NCBI GenBank assembly: GCA_016290775.1
Contig: JAEEVF010000006.1
Span: 1-51,989, forward strand
From: Acetatifactor sp.
Lineage (GTDB): Bacteria; Bacillota; Clostridia; Lachnospirales; Lachnospiraceae
Length of the DNA: 51,989 nucleotides
Direction of reading: 5' to 3'
In this document: in pieces, positions 49,897 to 51,989 of the stretch
How the letters are laid out: every line of letters begins with the position of its first letter
Position numbering within the stretch: position 1 is the first letter of the stretch
Notes under the pieces: model-generated
Databases searched by the model: none
What the model was told of the DNA's origin: nothing
Seen by the model: the letters and a program-made list of their open reading frames with translations, nothing else
Program-made: the position numbers and the translations under genes

Positions 49897-51989
49897 ATGA
49901 AAAAGCAAACCAAAAGAATATGGAGCCAGGTGCTGGCGTTCGTGCTCAGCACCGTGATGATCTTGGGCATGGTGTCGCAGTTTGACACCATGCCCGTAAA
50001 AGCCGCATCGGACGGACCGAAAATCACACAGTGGAACCTTACGGTTTCGGAAGGCGCGATCGGACTGAACCTGTATTTTTCCGGGATCAGTGACGAGGAT
50101 GCCGGCAAAATGATGGTGAAGGTGGACGGCACGTCCCACCAGTTTGGGGCAAAGCTTGAGGACGGAAGCTACGGTATTTCCCACCGCGTGCAGATAAAGG
50201 ATGTATTCAAGAAGCTGTCCGTCACCCTGTACAAAGGATCGACAAAAGTTGACCTTGCAAACACGTCGGCGGTAAGCGGCAGCGTATCCTGCTCCGTGGG
50301 CGGATACCTTGACCAGATCAAGGACTTTGAAGATGAAAACGGCATTCTCGGAAGGTCGCTCTTAAACTACGCGACCTGCGCGAACAATTACGCGAACGGC
50401 ACCACGACGCCCGTGAGCCTTGAGATAGCGGACCTTACCGCTTACGCGCCAAAAACGGGAGGAAATCTTCCAGACTGCATCACCTTTGAAGGCAGCGAAC
50501 TCGTTCTCACTGACACCTTTGCAATCCGTCATTATTTCCAGTTTTCGGAAGTCGTTACCGATGGCGAGATGTACGTGGACGGCAAGGAGGCAACCTACCA
50601 TCTGACGGACAAGCCGGGACAAATCTGCGTTGTGATTTCGGACATCCGCGCATGGGACATTGACCATGCCTTCGTGTTCGTTGGAAAGGCAAGGGGCAAA
50701 GAGTTTACCTTGACCTACAGCGTACTGTCGTATGCATATCTGGCTCTCAAGAATGACAGCGGAGACGACAAGCTTTCCCAGCTCGTGACCAGCATATACT
50801 GGTACAAGGAAGGCTTCCAGCAGTGTCTTGAGGCGCTTGGGGGCGGCGGCCAAGGCGAGAACCCTGGCGAGAACCCTGGCGAGAACCCTGGCGAGAACCC
50901 TGGCGAGAACCCTGGCGAGAACCCTGGCGAGAACCCTGGCGAGAACCCTGGCGAGAACCCCGGCGAGAACCCTGGCGAGAATCCCGGCGAGAACCCCGGC
51001 GAGGACCCCGGCGAGAATCCCGGCGAGAACCCCGGCGAGAACCCCAGCGAGATCATTACGGATTTCGTCACCTACAAAATGTTTGGCGCAAAGGGTGACG
51101 GCAAGACCAATGATTATGCTGCGATTGTGGCAACGCATGAATATGCCAATGCAAACAATAAAGCCGTAAAAGCTGATGAAGGCGCAGTATATTACGTCGA
51201 CAAGATGGATCCGAGCAATCCTAAGGGCGCCATCATCAAGACGAATACCTATTGGGGCAATGCACAGTTCATCATCGATGATTCGAAGATGAAACTGAAA
51301 AGCGTGATCTTTGACAGTAAAGGGAAAAAGTCCGTTACCTATCCAGATGATTGGGACGGAAAATGCTATCTCTTTACGATCGAACCGAGTGTTCGGTATC
51401 AGGAGTCATGGGTCAACACCAATGTTTGGTGGAGAAAAGAAAACGGAAAGTGGACATGGGTTTATGATGCTGCAAAGCAGGACGGGGATCAGAAGATTTA
51501 CCTTGGAGTAGATTCCTCGGCCGGATCTTTTGATTCTCAAGTCAGTGCTCCTCAAACGGCATATGACATGCAGAACAAGACCTTTACAAAGGACACGACA
51601 AAGCTTGCCGATGCCTTTGACCGTAAGGCCATGTACACCCTGAAGACCAACGCATACAAAAGATACGGAAGACTTGCCTTTGGAAACAATGCCGCAACTT
51701 CCAGCATGAGAGCGCAGGAAGAAGTCATCGTTGTTGATGCAAACGGCACGATCGATCCGTTGTCGAAGCTTCAGTGGGACTGGAAAGAAATCGTATCCGT
51801 TCAGAAAACCTATATTGACGATACGCCTCTTACGGTGCAGGGTGGCATCTTTACGACCAAGGTGAACACGGTTTTGGATGATGCTTATATGAACCGAGGG
51901 ATTAAGGTTTGTCGTTCCAACGTTCTTTTGAAAGGCATCCGTCATTATCTGGACGGCGAGGACGCTCAGTATGACAGCTCCAGTATCGG
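49897..51989 (+). CDS. Secreted pectate-lyase-like beta-helix protein 2 (runs off the window)
   Basis: Open from the ATG at 49897 (GGGAAAGGGAAG upstream) to the window edge, 697 codons seen. Paralogue of the preceding gene 30 bases upstream: same signal peptide style (MKKQTKRIWSQVLAFVLS... VKAAS), same N-terminal domain (ITQWNLTVSEGAIGLNLYFS against IAQWNLTVTEGAIGLNLYFT) and same beta-helix opening (YKMFGAKGDGKTNDYAAI). The nucleotide match is high over the N-terminal domain, pointing to recent tandem duplication. The main difference is the linker: 16 repeats of ENPG (residues about 321-384) instead of the short Thr-rich linker. Confidence 0.88.
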   Translation, partial: MKKQTKRIWSQVLAFVLSTVMILGMVSQFDTMPVKAASDGPKITQWNLTVSEGAIGLNLYFSGISDEDAGKMMVKVDGTSHQFGAKLEDGSYGISHRVQIKDVFKKLSVTLYKGSTKVDLANTSAVSGSVSCSVGGYLDQIKDFEDENGILGRSLLNYATCANNYANGTTTPVSLEIADLTAYAPKTGGNLPDCITFEGSELVLTDTFAIRHYFQFSEVVTDGEMYVDGKEATYHLTDKPGQICVVISDIRAWDIDHAFVFVGKARGKEFTLTYSVLSYAYLALKNDSGDDKLSQLVTSIYWYKEGFQQCLEALGGGGQGENPGENPGENPGENPGENPGENPGENPGENPGENPGENPGENPGENPGEDPGENPGENPGENPSEIITDFVTYKMFGAKGDGKTNDYAAIVATHEYANANNKAVKADEGAVYYVDKMDPSNPKGAIIKTNTYWGNAQFIIDDSKMKLKSVIFDSKGKKSVTYPDDWDGKCYLFTIEPSVRYQESWVNTNVWWRKENGKWTWVYDAAKQDGDQKIYLGVDSSAGSFDSQVSAPQTAYDMQNKTFTKDTTKLADAFDRKAMYTLKTNAYKRYGRLAFGNNAATSSMRAQEEVIVVDANGTIDPLSKLQWDWKEIVSVQKTYIDDTPLTVQGGIFTTKVNTVLDDAYMNRGIKVCRSNVLLKGIRHYLDGEDAQYDSSSI
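50857..51048 (+). repeat. 16 tandem copies of a 12-base unit coding ENPG
   Basis: Unit GAGAACCCTGGC, sixteen copies in frame, with the later ones carrying C for T, one GAC (Asp) and a final AGC (Ser). It encodes a flexible Pro/Gly linker between the N-terminal domain and the beta-helix. Because the period is a multiple of three, changes in copy number would alter linker length without breaking the frame. Confidence 0.95.

Noticed and set aside
50715..51169. Open frames encoding (FSPG)n or (LART)n on either strand
   Set aside because: Out-of-frame readings of the 12-base ENPG repeat; the frame continuous with the signal peptide is the real one.

Overview
The window looks like a chromosome segment of a Gram-positive, gut- or rumen-type Lachnospiraceae (Clostridia). 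The evidence is strong AGGAGG ribosome binding sites, a Bce-type peptide-sensing module, short lipoproteins with a C-x4-C-x-H motif, a GH10 xylanase, and two large secreted beta-helix proteins whose N-terminal domain is typical of this family. No rRNA, tRNA or CRISPR array was seen. The assignment is by protein resemblance only; no database was searched.

Region 1 (about 311-18,141) is a mobile defence island, visibly more AT-rich than the rest. It sits in the 5' end of a low-molecular-weight protein tyrosine phosphatase gene. The first ten codons of that gene remain at 290-319 on the left, and a full gene with a synonymous version of the same codons follows on the right (18,110). From left to right the island carries: a minus-strand operon with a DUF4417 protein, an AHH-type nuclease, a DUF4274 protein and a small unknown protein; an unrecognised 407-residue protein with an Mrr-like restriction nuclease; a type I restriction-modification operon (hsdM, a DUF1016/YhcG-type nuclease, hsdS, a third out-of-frame target-recognition cassette, a small membrane protein, hsdR); an unusual 640-base non-coding region; and a mobility block (MobC-like protein, CHC2 zinc-finger protein, VapE-type ATPase, Tn916-type excisionase and integrase). 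No relaxase is present.

The non-coding region 13,170-13,810 is the best candidate for something undescribed. Three arrays of short direct repeats (10- or 11-base period, a different sequence in each) each end 7-10 bases before a -35 box. All three promoters share an extended -10 of the form GTGATATnnT. Two of them lead into about 75-80 nt transcripts ending in near-identical hairpins with the same loop sequence. The region could be a set of regulated small RNAs or the island's replication origin.

Region 2 (18.1-30.2 kb) is chromosomal: the phosphatase, a MATE transporter, a four-gene Bce-like response regulator/kinase/ABC module with a palindromic operator, a membrane diguanylate cyclase, an aconitase-family hydratase, an SseB-like protein and a PlsC acyltransferase. 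Region 3 (30.3-44 kb) holds dihydroorotase with an odd Gly-rich insert, a MerR-methyltransferase fusion, an ECF sigma factor with a long C-terminal domain, a TldD/PmbA pair, a lipoprotein with an ABC transporter behind a four-site activator-type promoter, and dTDP-glucose 4,6-dehydratase. Region 4 (44-52 kb) has an XRE regulator, a GH10 xylanase lipoprotein, and two tandem paralogous pectate-lyase-like secreted proteins. The second runs off the window and carries a 16-copy ENPG linker.

A dispersed palindromic repeat of about 29 bases (GTGCC...GGGGACGGTTCT...GGCAC) occurs at seven intergenic sites from 29 kb onward, often touching gene 3' ends. None was seen in the island.
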